NCBI RefSeq assembly: GCF_020740795.1
Contig: NC_067285.1
Span: 76,050,342 to 76,114,341 of the forward strand
Direction: 5' to 3'
DNA from: Apus apus
Lineage: Eukaryota; Chordata; Aves; Apodiformes; Apodidae
DNA length: 64,000 nucleotides
In this document: one piece after another, positions 37,301-52,300 of the stretch
Numbering within the stretch: position 1 is the stretch's first letter
How the letters are laid out: each line of letters starts with the position of its first letter
Program-made: the position numbers and the translations under genes
Notes under the pieces: generated by a model
What the model was told of the DNA's origin: nothing
The model's database searches: none
What the model saw: only the letters and a program-made list of their open reading frames with translations

Positions 37301-40300
37301 TGGCACGACATAAGTACATGTGAAGTCATTGATCTCGTTCCATTTTTCTGACCAGTGAAAAGTTTCAGTTTTACTTACACACTTGGACGAGTTTGTGGTC
37401 GTAAATGTGCCATTTGCTCAGTCGATCCTGATGTAGGCCTTTGTATTACACCTGCAGACTGAGGTCCAGAAGATGCTGATGCAACGATTGCAGCAGACAA
37501 GAGAGGTGGTGGTGGAAGTGGGGGATTCATATTCTGATTTTACGAGAATAAAAAAAAGCAAAAGGTGATCAATTTTGTTTGATGAGTTGGATCAGCTGCA
37601 AAAAAGTATGCAGGAAATAAGGAAATGAGAAAAAAAACAGTGAAGTTCAGTATTCCTTTACCTACAGATACAATATAAATGGAAAGATAGGTATTTTTCT
37701 TTTTCCAGTTTAAAATCTTGAAGTCTTAGCAGCTAATTAAGCAAAGTACAAGCAATTTCTCTCAGCACAGGAAAAAAACAAAAGCATTGTTTCTAATTAT
37801 AACATCTTTAGGATAGGACTCAACAAAAATTCAGAGGCATTCCAGGAGGTAGACTTTGCATCCTACTGCTGACTGTACTTCACAACATGATTGTTTTTGT
37901 AACCTGAAGCTGAAACATAATATACAATTCAGTAGCAGTGTACCCAAACCCACCCCTTCTGGGGGAAATTTTCTTTTGATGTATGAGTTACAAAAGCGAG
38001 CACAATTTGAGACCATAGTCACTGAGCTATTGTTACCACTTTCTCCTGTTCTTCTAGTTTAAAGAGTTAGCTTTTGAAATTTGGTATTATCAAGATTGGT
38101 AATCTTTAAATACACACCCCAGTAAAAAGGCACAGCTCATTTACAGGCAAATCCTAAAGGGGGTCCTGCCTACAGACTTCTGTGCCTTTTGAGAATCAAT
38201 GGAGCAATTGTTACTTTCTGCTCTGTAAAGCCTCAGTTCTTTAGGACCTTGTGTACTGACACTCCTGGGAAAAGTCTCTCACAAAAGGAGAATTTTTCCT
38301 TTCCCCCTTCCAAAAATAATTATTTGTGTTACAACGCACACAAAAAGAGTCATAATAAACCAATAATATTTGAAAACGTAAGGCTGAATTAATTTCAAAC
38401 ATGACCTCCAACTTAATGCAATATTTCAATACTGAAACAAAACTCTAAACCATGCCAATTCAGGTTTAAAACCCATGTAACAAGAATATAAATAAACAAA
38501 CTGCCCTGAAGTACTACCTGGCTCTCCCAGTACATCAGCATATAAATGCACAGCCTTACATTATCAGTTTGGAAAATATATAATTGAAAGTAATTTTAAT
38601 TCCCCTCAAACAGCCTAATTCTAAAGGGCTTTTGTTGTGTTTCTAAACAAAAACCTTTAAAGAAAGTGAGTTTTCCTTCTGTATTGTGTGATTATTACCT
38701 CACTGCATTTCCCAAGTGTTAATAAAAAGACAGCTCTCTGAACTAGTCTTACACTGTCAAGACACAGTAAAGAACTGCATGATTAAAAGCTTTCAAATCT
38801 AGGGAAAACTACTTCTATCTTAATAGTTTTTCAGTTAAAATCCGTATGCTTAGTTATGATATTAACTGCATGGTATATTGTGAAATATTTTTATTTAAAG
38901 CTTTTTTCCTGATGGTACATAAACAATTTCTTAGGATGAAGTAGGCCTCCTGTATCCAACACAAAGCAGGTATTACCTGCTGGAGAAACATAAATGCCAG
39001 CTTTGATACTAACAGTTATTTACAAGAACAGCAGTTGCATTTGCTTCACCTTCTAGATCCCCATCTCTTCAACAATCTTCTTAAAATATCTTGATAATTC
39101 ATACTAAAATATCAACATTTATCTTTCATTTTCTTTACAGCAGAAGTTATTTCCCCATCCCAGTCAGCTTTAACAACTGTTTTAGCTGAATCCAAGTGGA
39201 ACATGAGCAACTCACTTTTAGGCAACCTGTCTACAGAACAGAAATTAAAATCTTTTTTTTGGCATCTAAATTCCATTTTACATGGTACAGCCTGTAAATC
39301 CACATTAGCAGATGATTAGCTGGAAATCTTTAAAATGAGACCTATTCATACAAGGTTATAATGATTCTACGCTTCCTGCATCTCTACAGGCATTGTATTT
39401 TATTCATTTGAACACACCATATACAATGAATTTTTTAGCTGCAGTAAAGGCACCTTCCTAACTCTGTTTTATTCTGTTTTATTCAGGTTCTGCTCCCCAA
39501 CACGTGTCTATTACTATGATAATTAAACCTGCAGTGAGCCACAGCCCAATTAAACTCCTAAGGACTTGGCAAGTATTTAGAAATCTCAATAAAGAGGACA
39601 AGCTCCTTAGTCTGCACTGCTACACCTTGATCAAATAGATCAAAATGCTTTAGCCAAGTTTTCAGAAAGTTTTCTGGCATTCTTCCAGCTACCGAGAAAC
39701 ATAATTAAGCTCAAGCTAGTTTTGACAGTTTCCACATTCAACATTATGTGAAAACACACATGCAAACCCCATGTGACTTAACAAAATATGCTTACCAAAA
39801 TAATTAAGAGTATATTTATTTTAGGCAATTGAGGGGAAAAATCAAAAGTTTCTGCAACTACTTTTCACACAACAAGTGTACTTTCAAGCATATAAACTGG
39901 CAACTTCGAATACTACCTATACTCATGCTCATATACGTTACTAAGTTTAAATACAATTAGGCTGTATTCCTGTATCAGTCAACTGAAGATCAATAATCAG
40001 CTCACATGAAGAATGACCAAAGGCACATCGGTGGAAAAAAATATTCACCAACTGACTTGCAAATCAAGGCTCATGTTTAACAAAATTCCTAGAACTGTAA
40101 ATATATGTTACCAAGAACAGGCCCCTCATTCAGAAAAACTCATCATTTCTTTCAGCTGCCTCGTCATTCCAACAAAAGTCTATTTGAGATTTTGTTGGTT
40201 AAAACTCCGACAGTTCTTATTGACTGATACTGACTTACTGATACTATTGAATCAGCTGGAACTATGTGAAAGAGAACTAAATGTCATCAATATACTATAA

Positions 40301-43300
40301 TCCTCACAGCTTAAGCCTCTGTAATAATAATTCAGACTACCTTATATACTTTAACATAAAGGGCCAAATTGTTTTGAGTGTAGCCAAGAGAACAGGACCA
40401 GAAAAAAAAGGGATTTTTAAATGCTGGAAATCCTCAGCCCTTAAGTGTACGTAAATGACTCAAATATAGACCACCTATTTCTGCTACTTAAATGCACATG
40501 CCAAGACAATTTCAAAGTCAATATATTCAATCTGCCACAGAAGCAATATGAATATCTAGGTTTTTCACAGTGCAAAATACTTTTAACTTAAGAGACTGTA
40601 AAGGCAGAATGAAAGGAAGGTAAGTCACCTTTTGTTGCTACGTTCTGTTTTTCTTCTGCTGCTTTTGAAAGTAATTAACTTTGCTGTGGTATTTTGTCTC
40701 TGTATTTCCTGTATCATGGTTCAAATCACATACTTCCTTTAAGAGTTTTTTCAGCACAATCTTTGGCAACTATATCTTCTCCATTAGATAACTACTTTAT
40801 AAACTACATCCAAGAATTTCCTCCCAAATAAATGAGCCTTGCATAATTGTATGTGAATATTTTCACCCAACAACTACTGAACTTGACATCTGCTGTTTAC
40901 ATTTAATAAAGAACTTCAAATATACCAAGCACCTACAAGGTTCAAAAATGCCAGTGGCCAAGAAGAACAGACCAATTAATGCCCCCATTAAGGACAAAGC
41001 TGTGGTTTGAAGTCCCAAAGAACAGTGTAAGTGATAATATCAGAGTCAAAAGCCTCAGCTGTGAGGAGTTTGTCTAAGTTCATAGCTTCTTCAATTTCAA
41101 AGAATCAAACCCCAAAACACAAAATAAGATTTATGCTGCCAGCTACAGAACAAGGCTAAAGAATGGCTGCTGTAAAATAAAACTTTTAAATAATTATGAC
41201 ATGTTTTCTGAATGCAAATTACAATTTGCTTAAGTGATAAAGCAGCAGATAGCACATGTACTCGCTTGACAAAGCACTTCCATTCCTAAGTCTTATTTGC
41301 AGGAATTTTGACAGCAAATTTGTAAATTGCTTACTTCATACAAGTTTGGTACCAAACAGCATCTAGAAAAGGTTATTATGGACAAAATAAAATGAATACA
41401 ATTGGCATTTTTTGAACCACCATAATATTTCCCAAAATAACAACATAACCAACTAAAATGTGATCCTATACATGTACCCAGATAAAAGACTCACAGGCTC
41501 CTTTGGGCTAGGAATTAAATCTCAACTTAAAGGAACTTGCTACCTAAACAGGACAAGCTCAAAGTATCTCCTCTTAACAATAAAAAAACCTCATCTTTCT
41601 TATAGAAGATAAGAAAAGACACTAACTTTTCTTTGCTTTTACATTCAGGACAGATATATGTACGAAAAATTCATAAATTCAAGATTACTGTGACGGAATA
41701 TAACCTTCTTTTCTTCACTAATGGGGAATCACACGCATCCTCTCTGATTTCCTCATTCTCCCTTCATCTGAGTCTGGCATGAAATAAAGGAGGTTGTATA
41801 AAAAACTTTCTCTCAAAGAGCAAACAATTACTTTAAACAGTGTTATAAACATGAAAACAGTTGACAGGAAGAAGATCCAATTAAACCATCTTCTTGCTAA
41901 AGACAAACTCTCTCTATTCCAATCCAACTCCCTTGTAATGTGATTAATATTCAGAAATTAAGAAAAAACCTAAAGGGGGAAGCTTAGAGAAAAGTAGGAG
42001 TTCATTACTTACAAAAGGAAAAAACACAAAAGCAGAAGGACTCAAACCAACCACTTTTGATGTATTAAAATTAATGCTTAGAGTGTCAAGGAGGGTATTT
42101 CCAGAAGGGAAACATGTAGTGAGACAAGAAAATGACTTTCTCTCTTGACCTGTCAGAATCGTTTTGAACATTTTTTAGATTACAGCAGGAGTTTATGAAG
42201 AAAGAATTAAAGTGGACGTAAAAGATACACTTCACAGCCTGTGACTTTAAACTGCATCATCATTTAATATCACCTATAGTAAAACAACACAGGAATTACC
42301 TGACTGTAGCCTGAGCTGCCAGTCTGTATTTTAGTCATACTGAAAACAAGTCAAGAAGAAACAGAACATTCTGTACAGAAGGTTATTGACTTTTAAAGAG
42401 GGTGGTAGAGAATAATTCAGATTCTCAGTGAGAATTATATGCCTAATGTGAAACATAACCAGGAACTTGGTTATCACAAATGGAATGTAGGACTCCAGGA
42501 TACAGGGCGATCATATGGCAGGAGTTTCACTCCATGCTACATTTAGCAGTGTAATTTAATTCCTGTGGGTACCAACGGTGAGATCACTTCTGAGCAAGGT
42601 TATGCAACTAGAGCACCCAAGGTGGCTTAATAACTTTGCACTAGAACCAAAATAAAGTATTTTTCCATGTTGGCATGAAAGAAAGAAATACTGATTCTTA
42701 ATAACAATGTCTTTATTACTGAGAGGGGGGTGGGGAAAAAAAAAAGCAACTTCTGACAGGACTTCTGAAATTATTCTCTTCAAAATGTGAGTATCTTGGG
42801 GCACAAATTACTCAATGTTTGCAACATATATGTGAGCTAGACTTGTATTCTGCCTAACAGCAGAAATGATATCAACACTAATTTTGTTTGCTCAGTACTC
42901 ATACACCTTATCTGAAGAACAGGATAAAAGAAGTATAAAAGATTACATAATTAGTATCTAAGCAGCTAATTGTTTCTACTATTAGCCATACACCTCATAT
43001 GCAAGGACCTGAGAGTCCTTCCTGGTGGACACCAAGTTGATTACAAACCAACAATGTGCCCTTGTGGCAAAGAAGGATAATGATACCCTGGGCTTCATCA
43101 GGAGGAGTCTTGCCAGCAGGTCGAGGTGATTCTTCCTCTATTCTCAACTCCGATGAGGCCAAACCTGGAGTACTGTGTTCAGTTCTTGGCTCCCCAGTAC
43201 AACAGAGACATGGACATTCTGGAGAGTCCAGCAAAGGACCACAAAGATAATTAAGGGACTGGAGCATGTCTCCTAAGAGGAAAGGCCGTGAGAACTGGGA

Positions 43301-46300
43301 CTGTTCAGCTCAGTGAAGGATCAGCAGGATCTCATCCATGTATTTAAAAACCTTAAGAGAAAGTACAAAGATGAAGGAGCTGTGCTCTTTTCAGTGATGC
43401 TCAATGAAACAGAAACCGGAACACAGGAGGTTCAGTCTGAATATCAGGAAACAGTTTTTCACTGTGAGAGTGACTGAGCACTGGCACAGGTGGTTGAGGG
43501 CAAAGGGGTTGCAGAGTCTCCAGCGTTGGAGATACTCAAAAGCTACTGGGACACCATACTGGGCAACTGGCTCTAGGTGGCCCTACTTGAGCAGGGAGGT
43601 TAGACTAGATCACCTCCAGCAGTCCCTTCAAACCTCAAGCACTCTGTGACATTAAAATATGAACCTAAATAGAAGAAGATTGTTAATTGGTTTGACATTA
43701 CTATACATTTAACAGTAGTACTGCACAGATGATCCACAGATTGAAGGAATCATTAACAATAAAAGGATAAAGCACTGCTACAGTGCAACCTGCGTTATTC
43801 CGTAAGGGCAAAAACACAGGGTCTGTATAACTGCCAATAAGTTGACCTGTTCAAAGAACAAAGAACGTGAAATATGTTGACTACAATGAGAGCAATTATT
43901 ACATCATTACTGAGAATGAAAATTTATGGGATCAAAGTGGATATTTAGGTGAACATAATCTTTGTGCTACACTCAGGCCAAATGAATGGATGCAAATTAT
44001 CAAGATACAAACATCAGCCTAACAGGATAAAAGTAAAAGGGTGATACTATCAATATTTGCCTCACTGAAAATGACCATGTAGTACTGCACCCCATTCTAG
44101 AATATACTTGCCATGTGCTTACTACACCAGAAAGAAGCACTGGATATAATTCAGAAAACAGCAGCATCATAATCTTAAGGACTGGAAAACTAACTTCAAG
44201 AGTCCCACAGAAAGCTGTCAACAAGCAAAATGAGACAGAGCCACAACAAAACATTTATGTAAACAACAAAAAGTTGAAAATAGAAGCAGAAAACTGTCTT
44301 TGATTTTGCAGACAAATGTGTAAAATTATCCAAGTGCCAGGTGAAAACAGAACAAGACAAATTTAGCAGCAAGGCTATTTATCATGTTTTACTTGCTTTA
44401 AAAAAACTGTAAGGATAATTAGACACCTAAACAAGATCAAGCCTTGGGGTTTTTTTGTTCAGGTTGTTTTGTTTTTTTTAAAACAAAGTAGAGATTTATT
44501 TTTCAGTTGTGCTCCCCCTTTTGCACCTCCCCCACCCCCATAGGTTAGAGGCATAATTTTTGGACTTTAAACAAGAAGTAAATTTTAAGAATTCCTAGGA
44601 TCAAAACAAAGGCTTATTAAGTTCCCTTGAAGATATCTGAAAACAGGTATCCACAATCTTTACTGCAGTTAAGGTCAGACTCTGATAAGTGCGGTATGAT
44701 ACAGGACATTCCAGAGCTTCCCCACCACAAGCATAGCAAAATAAGAATTTCACTTGGTTTTGGAAAGAAATCCTGCACTTTTTGAAGACAATGTTATTTT
44801 GTTTATCCAAAGGAAACAGCACTACAATGTATTCCTTCCTTAAAAAATGGCCATTTGCAACAGTTTTTTGTACCAGTCTCCAAAAACTGAACTTAAGACA
44901 TGCTAGGTACATTCTTCATCTGCCACAAGCATACACACAAGTAAAATATTCTTACTTAATTAGGAGAAAGCAGAGTTTTGAAACTTATTTGAGAGAATCT
45001 TGACAATATTGATTTAAGTAAGACAGAAGTATCTGGCAGCCGTGGTCCCAAGTTCATGTTTTTAATAAGATCTTGCTTGTTTCCCAAAACACACTTCTCC
45101 CTCTCCCCCCACCCCAGAATAATCTCATTCCTACTCATGCTGAAAAAAAATGCTCTTCTGGAAGAAAGTGTGCTTCTTGTGCTTACTACAGAGTAATGAC
45201 AGAGAAAAGCTGGAGAAACCGACATACAAGCCAGGATGCAAACATTATTCTGTCAGTAATGCTCTTTCTGTAGTTTAATTTATACCATTGTCTATCACGC
45301 AGACAACTATCATAAAACCATAATTTCCAATCAGTGTATCAGAACTTAAGGGAAAAAAAGACTGTACAGACCAAAGATAAATGGGAAGGTTGAGTTTTCT
45401 TAAATTATACTTACCCCAAGAGCAGCTTGGTAGGTAACCTCTGATGGGAAGGTAAATGAAGGCCCTGTTGTGACTGGGCTGCTAGGGGGTGGAGTCACAA
45501 TTAGGCCTGTAGTACCAATATGAACCTGCCAAAAAACCCCAAAAACCAAAAAACAACAGCAGGGTCAGTTCTGAGTTGTTTGATAAGAGCTGGTTTTGTC
45601 ACAGCTGTAAGCTTCATGGTCAAAACCACTGATACTCTACTATTTGTAACTTTAGACTAGACAAACGGTAATGGATATCACAATGCCCACTTTTTTTTTT
45701 TTCCTGTGACATTTCAGAAACTTTGGAGATATATTGAACTAGCAATTTAAGTAAAACACACTTTTACCAATGTCAGTTTTCTTTTTTTCCATAAAAGTTT
45801 GTCAGATCCCAAAGTCATGCAAATAAAACACATTTACTAGCTCACGTAAAATGATACTAACACTTCCTAGCCTCCATTACTATATCTTCTCCCAAAATGT
45901 AACTGCTATGTGAAACAGACAATTCCTCAGGAACTACTGTTGCTTGTAACAAAAAGCTTTGATGAAACAGAAGATTAACAAATAACTAAAGCCAGACAAA
46001 AACTTCTACTTATTACAATCAGATTAATAAGACACCTTTATGGAATTGATCTAATTTTCAAGTTGAATTTACCTCCTAGTTGCCTGTATTTTATTAACAT
46101 CCAATATTATATTCAATTTTTAAAAAAATCACAAGAAATGAAATTACTCCAGTTTCTAGTTTCCACAGCTTAATAAAAATCTCTGTGGCATATGAGACTG
46201 TGAAAAGAATTAGCTTACAAGACCAAAAATATTTGCTACCATTATATAAGAAATCTTGATACATTTTCCTTCAATGATCTCATGTTGGAAGATAAAATAA

Positions 46301-49300
46301 GAGTAAGTTAATATTAATTAGATAAAATTAACAATTAAAAGTAAGTAATCTGACAAGATCAGAAACCTTTGTAATTATTAAAAAAATATGCACACACTAT
46401 TTATATTTTATTTCACGTAAATTACCTGAGAAGGAGCACTACAGGAAAGTCCAGTCAGCTCACTTATGCGGGCTGCTGCCGTTGGGTTGCTGGAGCTGAT
46501 GAGGACAGGAGGACTGATTTCCATTGAGTGGCGATTCTGAGAAGACTGTGAAGACTTGTTGGACATAGTGAGGGAGGTAAAAGAGTGTCGTTTTTTGGTG
46601 TTTTTCTTCGTATCAGTGTGCTTTTGGGTTGAATTGTTGTGGGCTGCCCCAGAGGTACCTTCACCAGAGTCAAGAGCAGAACCTGAGGGCTTATCCAATT
46701 CTATCAGCTGTTTGGCTGCTGTGTTAAACTACAAAAGATGGTAACACATTAGTATCTTTTTTATTTTAAAAATCACCTGAATATTAAAAAAAAAAATCTA
46801 TTTTCTTTTTATTAATAATATAACAGAATTTAAACCATGCAACTTTAAACTATGAATATTATTTCGGGACAAGACTTGTCCCGAAAGAATAGCCATGAGC
46901 AGGTCAAAAGCTTACGGGTAGGAAGTAGGGATCAAGACAACAAAGGGAGTCTTGTGTTTGGAGTCTACTACACTAGTAGACTCCAACAGGCCGCCTGATC
47001 AAGTGGAGCCCATCGATGAAGCCTTCTTACTCCAGCTCCAGGAGACATTACTCTCACAAGCTCTCATCCTGCTGGGGGATTTCAATCACCCCAACATCTG
47101 TTGGAAAATAGCACAGCAAGATGTAGGCAATCCAGGAGACTCCTGGAACGCCTTGATGACAACTTCTTAACTCAAGAAATTGGCAGCCCTACCCAAGGGG
47201 ATGGCTTACTGGACCTGATGGTCACAAATGAAAGTGAACTCATCAGGGATGCCAAAGTTGAAAGCAGCCTGGGCTGCAGTGATTGTGCACTAGTGCAGTT
47301 CACTGTCCTAAGGGGTGGCATAATCAGGACTCTGAATTTTAGGAAAGCAAGCTTCCAGCTCTTCAAGTTGTTAGTAAGTAAGACCCTGTGGGAAATGGCC
47401 CTCAGGGACAAGGGAGCAGAGCAGAGCTGGCAGATCTTCAAGGATGCTCCTAGAAGACATGCTAAGGCATATGGAAGACAGGGATGTGATTCAGGAGAGC
47501 CAGCATGGCTTTACTAGGGACAAATTCTGCCTGACCAATCTAGTGGCTGTCTATAATGGAATGACTGCATCAGTGGACAAGGGAAGACCTCCAGAAGTCA
47601 CCTATCTGGGCTTCTGAAAGGCCTTTGAGATGGTCCCCCACAACATCCTTCTAAGTTGAAAAGATATGGGTTGGATGGGTGGACTGTTCAGTAGATAAGG
47701 AATTGGCTGGATGGTCACACAGTAGTAGCGGTCAGTGGCTCAATGTCCAGATGGAAAACGCGGACAAGTGGTCTCCTTCAGGGGACTGCGACCAGCGTTG
47801 TTTAATATTAGTCTTCATTTATGATATTGACAGTGGCATTGAGAGCACCTTCAGCAAGTCTGCTGATGACACCAAGCTGGGTGGTGTGGCTGATATGCCA
47901 CAGGGAGGGGATGCCATCCAGAGGGACCTGGACAAGCTGGAGAAGTGGGCCCAGGTGAACCTTGTGAGGTTCAAAAAGGCCAAGTGCAGGGTCCTGCATC
48001 TGGGCTGGGGCAACCAGAGATATGAATACAGGCTGGGGTAAGACATGCTAGAGAGCAGCTCTGTGGAAGAAGACCTGGGGGTACTAGTGGATGAAAAGCT
48101 GGACATGAGCCACCAACGTGCAACTGCAGCCCAGAATGCCAACCACATCCTGGGCTGCATCAAAAGTCATGTGGCCAGCAGTTCGAGAGAGGTGGTTCTG
48201 CCCCTCTACTCTGCCCAGGTGAGACCTCACCTCAAGTACTGCATCCAGCTCTGGAACCCCCAGCACAAGAAGTACACCTGTTGGAAGTGTGTCCAGAGGA
48301 GGGCCACAAAAATGATGAGAGGGCTGGAGCACCTCTCTTATGAAGACAGGTTGAGGGAGCTGGGGCTGTACAGCCTGAAGAAGAGAAGACTCCAGGGGGA
48401 CCTTCCAATACCTGAAAGGGGCCTGTAAGAAGGCTGGGGGAAGACCTGTTCACAAGAGCATGTAATAGTAAGACAAGGAGTAATGGTTTTAAGCTAGAGA
48501 AGGCTAGATTTAGGTTGGATATTTGAAAAAAGTTCTTTAATATAAGGGTCGTGGCTCACTGGAACAGGTTGCCAAGAGAGGTGGTGGAGACCCCATCCCT
48601 GGAGACATTCAAGGTCAGGCTTGATGGGGCTCTGAGCAATCTGGTCTAGCATGAGATTTTGCTGCTTATTGTAGCGGGGTTGGACTAGGCGATCTTTAGA
48701 GGTCCCTTCCAATCTAACGCATTCTATGACATACTGACCTAATCTACAAATTAGTCATTACAGAGTGACAAATCTTTCATTACAAATGCAACACACTTAC
48801 TGTTGGGCTGACGCGGACTACCCATCAGAGGCAAAATTTAAGTCAAGAAAGAACATTATGCTCCAGTCCAGCCATGGATTAATTCAGCAATATATGCTGC
48901 CTGTGTTATCCAGAAGTCATACTAAATAACAGCAGTCCCCTTTGATTTTATAATACAAAAATATGTATTACAAAACTTCTTGAACGTTCATTTCATTTTA
49001 GGCCTTTTTTGTTTGCAAGTATGACAGAAGTCCACACTTTTGCAATGAATGTGAGCTATGGAAGAGAGGGGGGAGGAAAAAAACCCAGATAAAAATCCCT
49101 ACATTTTTCATAGACCCTTTACTTCCAGAAAATCTTATTTATATTTTAGAGTTACTGGAAATAATAATGTCAGAACTCGCATTCATTCATGAGCTGAAGT
49201 AGCAACAGCACCAGTCTTCTGAACAAGTTAACTAGTATTACTATGTCTCACTAGATATGAATACTTTTACTTCAATAAACCAATTATGAAGAAGGAAAAA

Positions 49301-52300
49301 AATCTTTTCTGAAGAACATTAGAATGAAAGAATTAAATTAGTTACTGTGGAAGTACTGTTTCTATTTTTCACTGTATTATTTTTGCTATTCATTGTACTC
49401 AAATTTCCAGAAGTTTTAAGGTATGTGGAATCTGTTTTCAGGCACAGTATACATTCTTTTTTAACATAAATTTTCTGTTTAAGGTCTGGACAGGCAAACA
49501 GTCAAAAAGCAGAAGAAAGTTCCTATAATTTTTTCGTCTTATTCTTCTGAGTCAGTATTGTTACAAAAAAAGTCTGGTTTTTGTTTTTTTTTCCTAAGCA
49601 TTTCAACTCAGATCACATCATCTAACAGCAACAGAGTAAGTTTAGCCTAGCAAGTACAATGTTAAAAAGACCATGCTAGAAATCCAGCACAAAATCCAAT
49701 TAAAAAAAACATATGGACAAAATAAAGATAAATGTGTTTTGAAACACTCCTGTTTGGTACGGGAGGAGATGCTAATAAAAAACCCAACCTGATACACAAG
49801 GTACATAAAGTCTAATGTTCTCATTGATTAAAATGTCATGTTAACTGATGGATACAGTTGTATAAAATGACAATGAACTTCACTTAAAATTCTACTACAG
49901 TGAACATTTTAGATCATTTGGGGATTTTTTTCCTATACTTCTAAAATATTCTTAAAAAATAAAGTTAGAGGAGGTGGATTAATACAAAAGTGTTTCCCAG
50001 CTGTTCATGTTAAATTGAGAAAAAAAAAGCTGTCATTTTCTACAGACATTTTGATTGAAAAGTGAGGGCTTTTCCCTGATTTTTCTTTTTTTCTTCTAAA
50101 TGTTTGTATTTTATTAGTTGTTCTGTATGAGTGCTGAGTAACTCATAAAATCACAGAACTATTCAGGTTGGAAAAGACCCTTGGGATCACCGAGTCCAAC
50201 CATCACCCCTACTCTACAAAGTTCTCCCCTAAACCATATCCACCAACACCACATCCAAATGACCCTTAAACACATCCAGGGTTGGTGACTCAACCACCTC
50301 CCTGGGCAGCCTATTCCAGTGTCTAACCACTCTTTCTGTGAAAAATTTTTTCCTAACGTCCAGTCTAAACCTCCCCTGTTGCAGCTTGAAGCTTCCCTCT
50401 TGTTCTGTTGCTAATTACCTGTGAGAAGAGACCAGCACCAGCCTCTCTACAGTGTCCTTTCTGGTAGTTGTAGAAACTGATGAGGTCTCCCCTCAGCCTC
50501 CTCTCCCTCAAACTAAACATTCCCAGCTCCTTCAAGCATTCTTCACAAGACTTATTCTCTAGGCCCTTCACCAGCTTCGTTGCCCTCCTCTGTACTCACT
50601 CCAGCACCTCGATATCTCTCTTGAATTGAGGTGCCCAAATCTGGACACAATACTCCAGGTGTGGCCTCACCAGTGCTCAGTACAGGGGGACAATCACCCC
50701 TCTACTTCTGCTGGTCACACTGTTTCTAGTACAAGCCAGGATGCCACTGGCTTTCTTGGCCACCTGGGCACACTGCTGGCTCATATTCAGGCCCTTGTCA
50801 ATTAGAACCCCCAGGTCCTTTTCTGCCAGACACTTTCCAGCCACACTTCCCCAGGCCTGTAGCATTGCCTGGGGTTGTTGTGGCCCAAGTGCAGGACCCG
50901 GCCCTTGGCCTTGTTGAAGCCCAGACCACTGATATTAGCTGAAATGCAAATAATTTTTAGATTTGGAGTGTGTTTCCTAAGTGTTAAATCACATAAAAAT
51001 GTCAAATATGAGCTCTTTTTAAGAAATACATATATGATACTATACTCCACATAGGAAAATTAGAATACTATTTCTATCTTCCATTTTGGAACAGAGATAA
51101 ACATAGGTGTTATTAACTTAATCATACAGTTTCTAGACTCACTGCATTTTATTTTGTCAATGTGCAAAAAATCTGGCTGACCTACTTTTATTGCAAAGAC
51201 ACTGAAATTCCATCAGCCAAAAGTCTAGTAATTTATACATGTTAATCGTGTCTTACTCTAGTAAGAATAAAAGGTTTGTTTGGTTTCAGCACTTCTTAGA
51301 AAATATAATTTAATTTTTTTGCAATGTTTTGCACAACTTAGTTTTCATTTGCAGATAGAAACAACTATTCCACAGTGCTACGTGTCACAGATGAAGATGC
51401 CACGTTTTGTGACTCAGTTAACAAACTATACTTTTAATGGAAACACAATTAAAATTCCTCTCAAAACATTTTCCATCTTAGCTGTTTTTACCACCACAAA
51501 TATAGTAAGCGAAAGTGATATAAAAGAATAGAAAAGACTAGCAATCATTGAATCATAAAATGTTTATCCAGGTATAATGTCTTAAAATATAATTAGTTTT
51601 TCATGGACTTCAATATATCTAAAGTTTATCCTGTGACTTCATTGTAACATCACAACTATCAGACCTTTACTACAGAATAAACATCTCAGGCTACACTTAC
51701 TTTAAAGTTACGGAGTTCAGAAAATCTTCAGTAAATGCAACTACTAATTCTTTTTTTTTTTTAAGAAAAAAAAATTATGTGGACTAAAGTACACAGGGCA
51801 GACATACATCTGTCATTATGTCAAAAATAGGCAATGATTACAGAATTGATAAATATAACTAAAAATATGATTTAAAAGTACCTCAAAAATATTAATTACT
51901 TCTCATCTTTGGTACCATAAATAATAATATATGTAATAATGGTTTGATATACTTTTTTATATTAACTATTTGCATATTTTCCAGAACAACAGTCATATAA
52001 TCTCAGAAAACAGGTATTGCAAAATTCAAACTGATAGTTTCCTGCCTGTTTCACTCCTCTTCACAACAGCATGTGTTTTGGTTTAGTATACAGTGAAAAA
52101 AAAAAAAAAACACCTATCTGATCTGAATTACCTCTTTGGGTATAATTTATCATTCTAGATTTCCCATATTATTTTAGTGAGAATTTGTGAGTGTGTACAC
52201 AAGTGCCTGTGCCTGTTCTAAAAGGGTTAACTGAAGACACATTTTCTTAACTGATAGAATTTGTTTGAAAACAACAGTGAAATACATTTTGTGTATTTTT

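Noticed and set aside
43404..43649. 81-codon plus ORF
   Set aside because: It reads [17 protein letters not shown], a CR1 reverse-transcriptase C-terminal remnant.
46952..48428. Several plus-strand ORFs as genes
   Set aside because: All are fragments of the decayed CR1 copy, with frame breaks between them.
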